Part shown: piece after piece, positions 8,095 to 16,700 of the stretch
Position numbering within the stretch: the stretch's first letter is position 1
How the letters are laid out: each line of letters opens with the position of its first letter
Source of the DNA: JAFAGX01 sp035623335
GTDB lineage: Bacteria > Acidobacteriota > Terriglobia > Terriglobales > Acidobacteriaceae
Direction: 5' to 3'
Length of the DNA stretch: 64,000 nt
Assembly: GCA_035623335.1 (NCBI GenBank)
Contig: DASPTQ010000253.1
Coordinates: 1-64,000 of the forward strand
Program-made: the position numbers and the translations under genes
The notes under the pieces: generated by a model
Databases searched by the model: none
Told to the model about the DNA's origin: nothing
What the model saw: the letters and a program-made list of their open reading frames with translations, nothing else

Positions 8095-10407
8095 TCATGC
8101 CGCCGCCGGCATCTTGCGGATCATCTCCCGCAGATGAACGCGGTCCGGCTTGAGCAGTTCGGCGACACTCTCCTTGTTGACCAGCGCGACGATGATTTGG
8201 CCAATCTCGGTGTGCACGTCGGAAAAGATCCCCAGGCTCTTCATCTTTTGCGCTTGCGCCTCATTGTCCTCGGTCGGAGTGACGTAGTGCACGCCATTTG
8301 CGCAGTAACGGTGGATGAGGAACAGTTGCATGAGCGTCATCAGACGCTTCTTCCGGAACGGTGTCTGCGTGTTCTGGTCGCGCACGGAAAGGAAGTTGCG
8401 GCCACGGCGATCCTGCAGGCTCGCAAAAATAACATTGGCGAGCTTCTCTTGATTGGACTCACCAAAGGCGCTCAATTCCAATAGTTCCGAGCCCGCCGTG
8501 TGGGGACGCAACTGGACACGAATCTTTCCCGGATACGCCCACTGCTTGCCCCATACTGCGAGCCATTCCTCCAGCAGCCGCGGAGGAACCTCGGTCTGCA
8601 CCAGATGCTGGAACTGGGTTGACCCTTTGCCCATGGCCTTGGTCGCGGCCGTGCGTCCCGACGAAGCCATGAGTGCGCCATCGAGGCGGGGCCCCCCGAC
8701 CAGCGTTTGCGGCATGCGATACGGCGACTCCAACAGCCGGAACTTGCGCTGCAGGCGCGCCAGAGCTAGCATCCCGTCCTGCTTCAGGGCAGTCGCAAAC
8801 TCCTCCGCTGCCAAGCCATCGATCTGGTGACCGCCATACGTAATGAAGTTGAATACGAAGCCAAGCTTGCCGAGTTCCTCGGGGAAGCGCCTCATCTGCT
8901 CGTCACTCATGCCGGTGGTGTCCCAGTTGAACGACGGCGACAAATTGTAGGCTAGCATCTTGTCGGGATACCGCGCGTGGATGGCATGCGAGAACTTCTC
9001 TGCCTCTTCGAGGTCTGCCATTTTGGTCTCCATCCACAGGAGGTCTGCAAATGGAGCAGCCGCCAGCGACTTGGCGATGGCGTAGTCGATTCCGCCCTGG
9101 ACTTGATAAAAGCCTTCGGGAGTCTTGGGCAGCTCGCAGTCCCATACGACCTGGATGCCCATCGACCGCGCCCGCTCGCGAATCTCGTAAAACGAAGCGC
9201 CCTTCGAGAAATTGAGCCACTCCTCGACACTCATATCGAAGCGCTCGCCGTCAGCCACTCGAGTTTGCATCGCATCGGCAATCGCGCGGCCAAAGGTTTT
9301 CAGCTGAGCTTGTCCGGTCCACACTTCCATGTAACGCGTTTCGATCTTGTCGAGCGCGGATTCGAATTCCGGCGCCGTAGCGTTGCGCAGTGCCTGCACT
9401 GTCGAGCGAATTGTCGGCATCAGCCCAGCGCGTTCAAGCCAGGTAAACGCATCCTGGTACTCCGCCTCCGAAACCGCAAACAGGAGATGTCCGCGGATTT
9501 CGTCTGCACCCATTTCGGCGAGCTTTCTCAGAATGGCGACGTAGCCGACCCGATACGTGGGCAGATCGGTATTGGTTGCGCCGAGAACAAACGGCTGATC
9601 GCGCTCGTCGCTCACATTTTCGAGGAACGTTGCCGATTCGGCATCAGTGCGGGCCACGAGAATGCCCGGGACTCGCATGATATCCAGCTGCAAACGGGCC
9701 GCGTTCAGGCGCCGGATCTGCTCATCTTCGGCAACGAGCACCTTACCGCCCTGGTGACCGCACTTTTTCGCTCCCGGCTTTTGGTCTTCAATGTGGTAGC
9801 CCGGCACTCCGACTTCGACAAAGCGGCGGATCAGATTGCGAACGTGCGCATCGCCGCCATGGCCCGTGTCCGCATCCGCGATAATAAATGGCCGGAAGTC
9901 GATCGTTGGGGTCCCTTCGCGCTGCTGTTCGGTCATGCGCGCGCGTGCGTAGTGTTGGTTCTTGTCGGCAGCGAGCAGGGCTCGCACCAACCCAGCTGCT
10001 TCGTCGGGCACCTGGCTGAGCGGATAGCTGGCCAAATCCGGGCCGGGATCTTCACTCACCGATCCCCTGGCCGACGTCGCCCAGCCGCCCAGATAAATGC
10101 CTTCGATTCCCATCCGTTTGATCATGACGGCTTGGCCCGGAGAATAGGGGCCGAAGGTCGTGATCTGCTTGCACTGCTGAAAGAGTTCTCGCAGCCGTGC
10201 ATAGAAGTCCTCTGCAGCCTTGCGTGCGACCGCGTAGTCGCCGCGAATCGTGCCCTGCTGCTCGGCCACCTGCTGCGCGGTGTGCAGGCGGACGATTCCG
10301 TCGAAGCGCGGGTTGGCAAACCATTGCTGTGCGTCTGCGACCTGCTGGTCGAAGTCGCTCAGTGTCGTCGTAGTTAGCGTGTCCAGATGTTCAACTTTGG
10401 TAGGCAT
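8095..10407 (-). CDS. aceA: Isocitrate lyase, long (AceA2-like) form
   Basis: Isocitrate lyase cleaves isocitrate into glyoxylate and succinate, the first step of the glyoxylate shunt. The 770-residue product is the long form of the family, like mycobacterial AceA2, rather than the 430-residue short form. The catalytic signature KKCGH is at residues 214-218, with Cys 216 as the expected active-site base. The metal-binding ADADTGHGG stretch (about 177-185) and HIEDQ (205-209) are also intact. The ATG is preceded by GGATGGGAT. The gene is transcribed away from a malate synthase remnant (10918-11169) and an intact TPR-HTH gene (11240-12919). That pairing supports an acetate or fatty-acid use role, although a complete shunt is not encoded here. 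Confidence 0.96.
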   Translation of the reverse strand: MPTKVEHLDTLTTTTLSDFDQQVADAQQWFANPRFDGIVRLHTAQQVAEQQGTIRGDYAVARKAAEDFYARLRELFQQCKQITTFGPYSPGQAVMIKRMGIEGIYLGGWATSARGSVSEDPGPDLASYPLSQVPDEAAGLVRALLAADKNQHYARARMTEQQREGTPTIDFRPFIIADADTGHGGDAHVRNLIRRFVEVGVPGYHIEDQKPGAKKCGHQGGKVLVAEDEQIRRLNAARLQLDIMRVPGILVARTDAESATFLENVSDERDQPFVLGATNTDLPTYRVGYVAILRKLAEMGADEIRGHLLFAVSEAEYQDAFTWLERAGLMPTIRSTVQALRNATAPEFESALDKIETRYMEVWTGQAQLKTFGRAIADAMQTRVADGERFDMSVEEWLNFSKGASFYEIRERARSMGIQVVWDCELPKTPEGFYQVQGGIDYAIAKSLAAAPFADLLWMETKMADLEEAEKFSHAIHARYPDKMLAYNLSPSFNWDTTGMSDEQMRRFPEELGKLGFVFNFITYGGHQIDGLAAEEFATALKQDGMLALARLQRKFRLLESPYRMPQTLVGGPRLDGALMASSGRTAATKAMGKGSTQFQHLVQTEVPPRLLEEWLAVWGKQWAYPGKIRVQLRPHTAGSELLELSAFGESNQEKLANVIFASLQDRRGRNFLSVRDQNTQTPFRKKRLMTLMQLFLIHRYCANGVHYVTPTEDNEAQAQKMKSLGIFSDVHTEIGQIIVALVNKESVAELLKPDRVHLREMIRKMPAAA

Positions 10408-10615
10408 ATCCCATCCATGAAAGAAGACTAGATTAGCGCTGTTGCCGTGACGCGTGAGCCAGAATGAACACCGTAGGTGGTTCGTCCACGGTGTCCCGGT
10501 GTGACGTGAGGCTAAGTCATGTTCAGTCGGATTGGCGCCTTTGCAGGCATGTCGCGCGCACTCTCGGTCAACCTAGGCTGGCCGCTAGGAGAATGGTGTC
10601 CCATCCCGACCGCAA

Positions 10616-10762
10616 CTAGTCTCCCGATGGCAGCAGCTCGTAGCTTTCTTCCTCCGAGGAATGATCGACGTACTGCACCTCGCGGAAGCCTTCAAGCGCG
10701 GTGACGCCGTTGTTTTGCTGCCAGTTGCTCGTTTGCCCGTCGACGTTCTTCGAAGTCGTCAT
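10616..10762 (-). CDS. Possible small hypothetical protein (48 aa)
   Basis: A short minus-strand frame runs from an ATG at 10762, with GAGGACGGGGA a few bases upstream, to a stop at 10616. It encodes a hydrophilic, acidic 48-residue peptide (ending EEESYELLPSGD). There is no recognisable domain. It lies upstream of aceA on the same strand and could be a leader ORF or an unrelated small gene. Support is only the ribosome-binding-site-like sequence and protein-like composition, so confidence is low. Confidence 0.3.
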   Translation of the reverse strand: MTTSKNVDGQTSNWQQNNGVTALEGFREVQYVDHSSEEESYELLPSGD

Positions 10763-10917
10763 CTTTACTGTCCCCGTCCTCAAATTTGCGTGCCGAACCC
10801 TACAGCCGGCCCCGCATCTATGAGTTAGACCTCGAATCGCTTTTCTGCAAACTGGGTTGTCCACCTCGGCCCACTAGGACAAAATGACCCAGTGGTCCTT
10901 GGGCTGCATTCCGCCGG

Positions 10918-11169
10918 GCTCAAGGGTTGCAGTCGCTCGACTCCTGGCAGCGCGGATCGGGCTGCATACCCATTTACAACCTCCTAGGGGAGGGCGCGAC
11001 GGCGGACACTTGCCGCGCCAGGGTCTGGCTGTGGGTGAAGCATGGAGCGAGCGTGGCCAACGGCAAAACGGTTACGAAAGCCTTGGCGAAACAGGCAGTT
11101 CAAGAGCGGGCAACGGCGCTGAGCGGCGAAGGGCAATGGCAAAAGGCCGCACGGCCTCTTGAAACCTGA
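10918..11169 (+). pseudogene. aceB: Malate synthase C-terminal remnant
   Basis: From 10927 the frame reads RGSGCIPIYNL, then GEGATAD, RARVWLWVKHGA, NGKTVTKAL and ends near QWQKAARPLE. Segment by segment this matches the C-terminal domain of malate synthase A (typical: G-x-GCVPIYxLMEDAATAEISR, WQWxHH, NGKPVTKAL). A preceding piece, RVAVARLLAA at 10924-10953, continues the alignment in another frame, so there is at least one frameshift. The conserved MEDAATAEIS box, which carries a catalytic Asp, has decayed to LGEGATADTC. Nothing upstream encodes the N-terminal or barrel domains. It is a dead fragment of the gene that normally pairs with isocitrate lyase. Confidence 0.82.
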
Positions 11170-11176
11170 TGATCAG

Positions 11177-11191
11177 CCGGGAATTTCCCGG
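11177..11191. promoter_or_regulatory. Short palindrome upstream of the TPR-HTH gene
   Basis: CCGGGAA-T-TTCCCGG is a perfect inverted repeat with a one-base centre, 49 bp upstream of the start at 11240. It could be an operator or a chance palindrome; no other copy was noticed nearby. Confidence 0.25.
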
Positions 11192-11239
11192 GTTCCTGGC
11201 ACTTGCCAGTTCCGATTTATTGGACTAGAACCATGAGAC

Positions 11240-12919
11240 ATGGGCGCATGCTTGGATTCCCTTGCCACCATTGAAATCGACGAGGCATTCCTTTCGGAGC
11301 TGCAGGCACACGTGGCTGCGCGGGAAATTGAGGGCGGCCTGGCCTGTCTCGCTATGCACAAAGAAGCAATCGCCGGCATCGGTCCGGCGCAGGCAAATGC
11401 TGCCCGGCTGCTCCTTCTGGTTGCCGTTTGGAGCGACATTGGCTTTGCCGCCTCGCCCCCTGTCAAAGAGCTTCTCTCCCGCTTCGACGCTCGCTCGCGC
11501 TCTCGCCTCACCATCTCCGACTACATTTGTCTCCGCATGGCCCATGGCATGGTAGCGATGGCCGAGGAAGCGATCGAAACCGCGATTTCGGATTTCGATT
11601 TTGTGCTGAGCCTGCCCGAAGAGCTGGATAACCGGTTTCTGTTGGCCATCGCGTATTACTGGAAAGGCCGCTGCCTGCGCCGCCGTGGTGATTACGACAA
11701 AGCTCTGATCTTTACCGGGCAGGGAAGAGACCTAGCCCTTGAACTCAAGGCTCCCCGCATGGCCGCCGTAATGCAGGTCCTCGAGAGCTGGCTGCTGTTC
11801 CAGCAGGGCAAATGGAAAGAAGCGGTGCGCGTCTCAGAGGCGGCAGAAAACACGCTGTGCCAGACCGACGACTACGTAACGCTCGGCAACATCCAGTCCT
11901 TCTACGGACGCATGGCGCGGCGCGAAGGCCGCTTCGATAAAGCCATCGAGCTGTTCGTCAGCGCCATTGAACATTACCGCAAGCGCGATCCGCGGCATCC
12001 CAACCTGGCGCGTTCGCTGGCCAGTATGGCGCTCGCCAAGCGCAGCATTGCCTTGCAGTTGCAGCGGCGGGTCGACCTTGCTGCACAACAGCGGCGGAGG
12101 GCCTCAAGCCAAAGCGGCCAGGAATCGTCCCTGCGTACAGCCGCCTCTGCCGTGCGCGCCGAGCATCGCCGCCGCTTGACACAATTGCGCCGTGAGGCGC
12201 TCGAGCATCTCGACGCAGCCCGCGAAATTTACGGCCAGCGACCTACGCATCATGGCCTTGGCACAGTCCATCTCAATGCCAGCTATCTCCACCTGGATGG
12301 CGGCGACTTCCAGCGTGCCGAAGAAGAATCCACTTCCGCCTATCAACTGGCGGAGCAGAAGGACGACTACATTCTCATGGGGCGCGCTCGTATCGTCCAG
12401 TGCATGATTGAAAACGCAAAGGTCGAAGAGGAAATTGGCGGCGGTTCCGATCCTGGCAGCCCTGCGCGCCGCGCCCTCGATTGCAGCCAGGAGGCGGTCG
12501 AGTTGGCTAAGCATACCCAGCATCACCATCTGCTCGCTACTGCCTATCTCTGGCAGGGCCTGACCCAATGCAATTCGTTCTTTGACAATGCCGAGGCCGC
12601 ACGCGAATCCTACGACCTGGCCCGCGCCGCATGTGGCGCGACCCAAGCCGATAGCATATGGCAAGATTTGCAGGCGCTGCGCGCGAAGATCGTTCGCAAG
12701 GGAACCGTTGACCCCGTCCTAAAAGCGTGGTCGCAGGGCGCTGTGGGCGAAAAGTCGTTCCGCCAGATCAGCGATGAGTTCGCCGAAATTGTCATCGCCC
12801 GAGTCTGGGAGCGAGAGCGCCGTAAAGTGTCACGGGTGGCGACGCGCCTCTCGATCTCTCCCAAGAAGGTTCGCCGCATCCTCGCGCGCGCCGGCCGTCG
12901 TAAACCCGAAGCGAAATAA
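11240..12919 (+). CDS. TPR-repeat protein with C-terminal Fis/NtrC-like HTH
   Basis: The 559-residue protein is mainly paired amphipathic helices of TPR type. Clear units include YYWKGRCLRRRGDYDKALIF (near 135-155), FYGRMARREGRFDKAIELF (near 215-235) and NASYLHLDGGDFQRAEEES (near 350-370). A basic helix-rich linker separates the repeats around 270-310. The last 50 residues (FAEIVIARVWERERRKVSRV, then ATRLSISPKKVRRILARAGR) look like a Fis-type helix-turn-helix, as at the end of NtrC-class proteins. This suggests a DNA-binding regulator with a TPR sensing or protein-interaction region. Position beside the aceA locus suggests, without proving, control of that locus. The start ATG has only a weak ribosome binding site. 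Confidence 0.65.
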   Translation: MGACLDSLATIEIDEAFLSELQAHVAAREIEGGLACLAMHKEAIAGIGPAQANAARLLLLVAVWSDIGFAASPPVKELLSRFDARSRSRLTISDYICLRMAHGMVAMAEEAIETAISDFDFVLSLPEELDNRFLLAIAYYWKGRCLRRRGDYDKALIFTGQGRDLALELKAPRMAAVMQVLESWLLFQQGKWKEAVRVSEAAENTLCQTDDYVTLGNIQSFYGRMARREGRFDKAIELFVSAIEHYRKRDPRHPNLARSLASMALAKRSIALQLQRRVDLAAQQRRRASSQSGQESSLRTAASAVRAEHRRRLTQLRREALEHLDAAREIYGQRPTHHGLGTVHLNASYLHLDGGDFQRAEEESTSAYQLAEQKDDYILMGRARIVQCMIENAKVEEEIGGGSDPGSPARRALDCSQEAVELAKHTQHHHLLATAYLWQGLTQCNSFFDNAEAARESYDLARAACGATQADSIWQDLQALRAKIVRKGTVDPVLKAWSQGAVGEKSFRQISDEFAEIVIARVWERERRKVSRVATRLSISPKKVRRILARAGRRKPEAK

Positions 12920-13486
12920 GGAACCAGAAACGCCGAGAGCCGTGCATACTGTCGGTTTGTAACGCGCTAAAGCGATCGTGGAGATTGAGGCTAGATCGTG
13001 AGCTATTAGCATCGGTTCTCAATCAGTACAAAATGCTGCGGTGACATGTACGATCTGATCGCAGGCCGGAGTGACAAGGCAGGGCCCGGTTAGCAAGGAT
13101 CTTCGTGCTTTGCGCGATGGACTCCGAGATCAGGCAGAGCCGCACCCCCTCCCGCATGTGTCTTGCGTACACCCCCAATGCGCCAATACCCAGAGGGTTC
13201 TAGGTTTTTGCTGCTGAGAACCGCTGAAGCCGCATCGAGGTCTGTTACCACCGGATGCGTGCGCGGGTTGCGCGTGAGCAGTGGACTGGTGAACTGATCC
13301 CTCTGTATGCTGGTACACGTTTTGCTTCACATCGCGTCTACAAACTGCGTCTATGCCAAATCGCAATACGAGATGGCGAATGCCCGGCACGGGTAGAGCG
13401 AGGCGGAAGTCGTCCCCAGAGAACTCGCCGCCTCGTCAGGAAGTATTCGCAGCAGAAAAGGGCCTTCTAAGGGCAACTGTCCCGCC
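12920..13486. other. Intergenic region of about 570 bp
   Basis: No gene or repeat I can defend. Open frames here lack recognisable domains and plausible translation starts. Confidence 0.4.
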
Positions 13487-15178
13487 ATGGCTTCAGGCTC
13501 GCTGAAACGACTTCTTACTCAGCTCGAAGAGCACCGTTATCGCTTCGGACGGGGTGCTGCCACCGGCGTTAAGCAACTGTTATCCGTTCTGGCCAAACGA
13601 CGATTTCCTGATGTCGAATCTTTGATCCGCTTCCACGAATCCTTGCTGTTCCTGCGGGCCTTTCCTCAGAGTGCGGGCACGCTTCGCGTAGCCGAGAAAT
13701 TGCTCCACAGCTTCCACACGAGAGTCGACAAGCTGCGTGCGGCCGGGGCGGACATGGAGGAATTTGATCCTCTGGAGGTTTCGGGCATTGTCGCAACCAG
13801 CATGCAGGACACTCTCAGTTTCGATGTGGTGCGATGGCTGGTGAAGCGGGTCGATGACCTGGAAATTGTTTGGGACGAACCTGCCGCCGAGCGGGCGCTG
13901 GCCTCAGTTTGGACCAAGTTCCTTCCCCTGATCGAGGAGGACGGCTACGTCGAGGCGGACATACCGTGGCAACGGTGGTTGGATGCGGGAAAGAAGCCGG
14001 GCAACGACGTACGCTGGCTGGTGCAGCAATTGCAGAGTTTGTCCATCTCCGATGTCGAGAAGTCTCAACTCTATAACTCGCTCGAGCTGACGGTGTGCTG
14101 GCAACTCAACAATCTGCGGCTTTCACGAACGCGAAATTGGAAGCCGGTGCGACGGGTCTTTTATCACCCTTGCCCACTTATTGCTCGCCGCGATGTTTCC
14201 CTGGCCCGGGAACTCGTGCAGCCACCGACACTCCGACGGCTAATGCGGCAGGAGGGCGAGGCCGTGATTAATATGGTCCGCGAGGTCATGCTGGTGCGTT
14301 ACCGAGAATTGTACGGCACCACACTGGCAGATCCGGGGTCGGTCGTGCGCGCCGACGTGGGACGCGGGGTTTCGATCTATTTGTGGAACTTGCCTCCGGC
14401 CCGACGCTTGCCCTTGCGCGCTTATGTGGCCGGGTTCACGTTGAAGAATGGAGTCCCGATCAATTACATCGAGGGCATCGGGCTCTTCGAGTGGATGGAG
14501 GTTGGCTTCAATACCTTTTACACGTTTCGAGGGGGTGAAGTCGCCTGGAACTTTGTCCAAGCGGTGCGCTGCCTCTGCCAGGTGACGGGAGCGACTTGCA
14601 TTTCGATGTATCCGTACCAGCTGGGGCACAAAAACGAGGAAGCGATCGAATCGGGGGCCTTCTGGTTTTATCGAAAGCTGGGTTTCCGCCCGGGACGGCT
14701 GGATTTGCTGAAGGTTGCCGAGCGTGAGGAGCAAAAAATGGCGCGCGACCCTAAGTACCGAACATCCGCGCGCATCTTGCGGCGCCTTGCGGAGGGCCAC
14801 GTTTTCTATGAGTTGCCGGGCAACGATATCGGAGCGTGGGACACATTTTCCACCCGCAACATAGGGCTGAAGGTGAATCAATACATGTCGGAGGAGTTTC
14901 AGGGAAACAGTCAGCGTTTTCGTAAAGTGGCAGGAGTGTGGCTGTCGCGTGTACTCGGCGTGTCCATCGACTCCTGGTCACCGCCTCAGCGTATCAACTT
15001 CGAGAACTTCGCGGTTGTTTTTTCTCTGGTTCCAGAGCTCCCCTTATGGAGCGGCGCGGACAAACACGCTCTTGTGCGGATCATTCGTGCAAAATCAGCA
15101 GCCAATGAGACGCTGTATCTCCGGCTTTCGCAGAAGCATCCGAGGCTGCGCGAGGCGCTACTCAAGCTGGGTTCGTAA
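13487..15178 (+). CDS. Conserved-looking hypothetical protein with acyltransferase-like segment
   Basis: The 563-residue product is soluble, with no signal peptide or membrane helix. I do not recognise the full-length family. Residues of about 325-410 include YIEGIGLFEWMEVGFNTFY, then GEVAW and a Cys/Tyr-rich stretch, ending EEAIESGAFWFYRKLGFRP. The last part strongly resembles the end of GNAT acetyltransferases, where a 'FYxKLGF' segment closes the acetyl-CoA domain. The N-terminal 250 residues are helical and unassigned. An AAGGG lies 12 bases upstream of the ATG. It sits alone between unrelated genes. An acyltransferase role is a hypothesis only. Confidence 0.6.
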   Translation: MASGSLKRLLTQLEEHRYRFGRGAATGVKQLLSVLAKRRFPDVESLIRFHESLLFLRAFPQSAGTLRVAEKLLHSFHTRVDKLRAAGADMEEFDPLEVSGIVATSMQDTLSFDVVRWLVKRVDDLEIVWDEPAAERALASVWTKFLPLIEEDGYVEADIPWQRWLDAGKKPGNDVRWLVQQLQSLSISDVEKSQLYNSLELTVCWQLNNLRLSRTRNWKPVRRVFYHPCPLIARRDVSLARELVQPPTLRRLMRQEGEAVINMVREVMLVRYRELYGTTLADPGSVVRADVGRGVSIYLWNLPPARRLPLRAYVAGFTLKNGVPINYIEGIGLFEWMEVGFNTFYTFRGGEVAWNFVQAVRCLCQVTGATCISMYPYQLGHKNEEAIESGAFWFYRKLGFRPGRLDLLKVAEREEQKMARDPKYRTSARILRRLAEGHVFYELPGNDIGAWDTFSTRNIGLKVNQYMSEEFQGNSQRFRKVAGVWLSRVLGVSIDSWSPPQRINFENFAVVFSLVPELPLWSGADKHALVRIIRAKSAANETLYLRLSQKHPRLREALLKLGS

Positions 15179-15261
15179 TCAGTGCTCCTTGAATCCTCTT
15201 GTTCAGCTCGCACAGGATTGCTGCAGGCAACGGCGCCTAACAACTCAGTAAAAACAAGGGA

Positions 15262-15278
15262 CGAGTCGTTTCGACTCG
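15262..15278. terminator. Hairpin between convergent genes
   Basis: CGAGTCG-TTT-CGACTCG forms a perfect 7-bp stem with a 3-base loop between a plus-strand gene ending at 15178 and a minus-strand gene ending at 15446. On the minus strand it is followed after about 10 bases by a run of T (TTGTTTTTAC). Its position suits a bidirectional terminator, but the T-tract is displaced. Confidence 0.35.
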
Positions 15279-15445
15279 CCTTCGATCATTTCTCGCAGGG
15301 GGTAAAGACTTGGGGAGAAAGGGGATCGGCTCTCGATTCCAGAGTTGACCCCGCTCGACTCTTGTCATGCGCGTCAGGGATAGGGATGCCTGTGGGAGCT
15401 CCCGGTCGACCCAGCGGCAGAAAAGCACGCACGCGGCAACTATCT

Positions 15446-16447
15446 TCATGATGATCTGGTGGCTGCCATCTGCTCGAGTTGACGGAGCTGAGAGGGCTCG
15501 CCCATGGCAATCAGATAATCACCGACTTCGATTCGGTCTTCGGGTGCAGGATTGAAGTGCATGCCCTGCTCGCGTTTGATTGCCAAAATAATGACTCCGC
15601 GTTCCTGGCGGATACGCGAGCTCTCGACTGTTTTTCCCGAGAAGACGGAACCTTCCGGCACTTGGATTTCCTCAATCTCGAGATCTATTCCCAGATGAGT
15701 GGTTGCGGCATCAAGAAAACTCACCACATGAGGCCGGAGAAAGGACTGCGCGATGCGCTGTCCAGCAAAGTGATACGGCGAGACCACGGAGTCGGCACCC
15801 GCTGTCAGTAAGTGTTTTTCGGCATCATCCTCGCTGGCCCGCGCGATGATTTTCAGGCGCGGATTCAACCCGCGCGCTGTCAGTACGATATACAAATTCG
15901 CAGCATCGGTCGTGGTGGCTGCCACTAGCCCTCGGGCACGCTCGATGTGAGCCTGGCGCAGGGTTTGTTCCTGCGTCGCATCCCCTACCATTAGGAGCCA
16001 TTCGCCAGTGTAGCGGGCTGCCTTACTTTCATTCTGTTCGATAATCACAAACGTCATAGGCTTACGCGCCAACTCCCGCGCTGCACTTCGGCCCACACGC
16101 CCTGCCCCACAGATAATGTAGTGATCCTTAAGCCGCTCGATCTCGCGCTCCATTTTCCGTTTTCCGAAGAAGTCTCGAAGCTCGAATTCTAGCAAAGCCT
16201 GGGTGAGCGAGCCGATACCCAGAAACACCAGCGACACACCGATCAATATCAGCGCCACATTGAATACCCGTCCGACGTGAGACAGCGGATGTGTTTCCTG
16301 GTACCCAATCGTCGTGAACGTAGTCACCAACATATAAAAGCCGTCGAACCATGGCCATCCCTCGATGAAATGGAATCCCGTCATCCCGATCAGGGTTAGG
16401 ACCGCCAAGGCAATTCCGATGAGCTGCAGGTTGCGAAGGGCTTTCAT
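15446..16447 (-). CDS. Potassium channel with RCK (TrkA-N/TrkA-C) regulatory domain
   Basis: The product (333 residues from the ATG at 16447) has two transmembrane helices around a pore loop, followed by a Rossmann RCK_N domain (IICGAGRVGRSAARELA) and an RCK_C domain near the C terminus. This is the MthK-like two-helix channel layout gated by cytosolic ligand binding. The selectivity filter reads TIGYQ (residues 46-50) rather than the common TVGYG, so the last filter Gly is replaced by Gln. The open frame extends upstream to 16525, but that adds a non-conserved segment; the Met directly before ALRNLQLIGIALAV is preferred. Ion selectivity should be tested because of the altered filter. Confidence 0.85.
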   Translation of the reverse strand: MKALRNLQLIGIALAVLTLIGMTGFHFIEGWPWFDGFYMLVTTFTTIGYQETHPLSHVGRVFNVALILIGVSLVFLGIGSLTQALLEFELRDFFGKRKMEREIERLKDHYIICGAGRVGRSAARELARKPMTFVIIEQNESKAARYTGEWLLMVGDATQEQTLRQAHIERARGLVAATTTDAANLYIVLTARGLNPRLKIIARASEDDAEKHLLTAGADSVVSPYHFAGQRIAQSFLRPHVVSFLDAATTHLGIDLEIEEIQVPEGSVFSGKTVESSRIRQERGVIILAIKREQGMHFNPAPEDRIEVGDYLIAMGEPSQLRQLEQMAATRSS

Positions 16448-16700
16448 GGCAAGCTTGACCACGCCTTGGGCGTAGGGCGATATATTTGCACGCCAATAAT
16501 ATGAAAAAAGCCCGCACGGTTGCACGCTCCGAGCGAGGCTGGTACTTCAGGTAGAACGCTAAGAGCATACGCCGGACTGTCAGCAAAGGAGAAACAGTAC
16601 GGACGGCACAAGCCACAAGCTTTGTTGTGGCATAGTGGGTGCCGCCCAGACTCAAGAGTTCTTTCTCGACAATGTGGGTAGGGTCGGCTGGATTTCCTTG

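Noticed and set aside
8977..10377. 466-codon plus-strand frame opposite aceA
   Set aside because: It lies antisense to the intact isocitrate lyase; its sequence has no domain and reflects GC-rich third positions of the real gene.
13130..13470. Short frames on both strands in the 12.9-13.5 kb gap
   Set aside because: Neither has a ribosome binding site or recognisable protein sequence.
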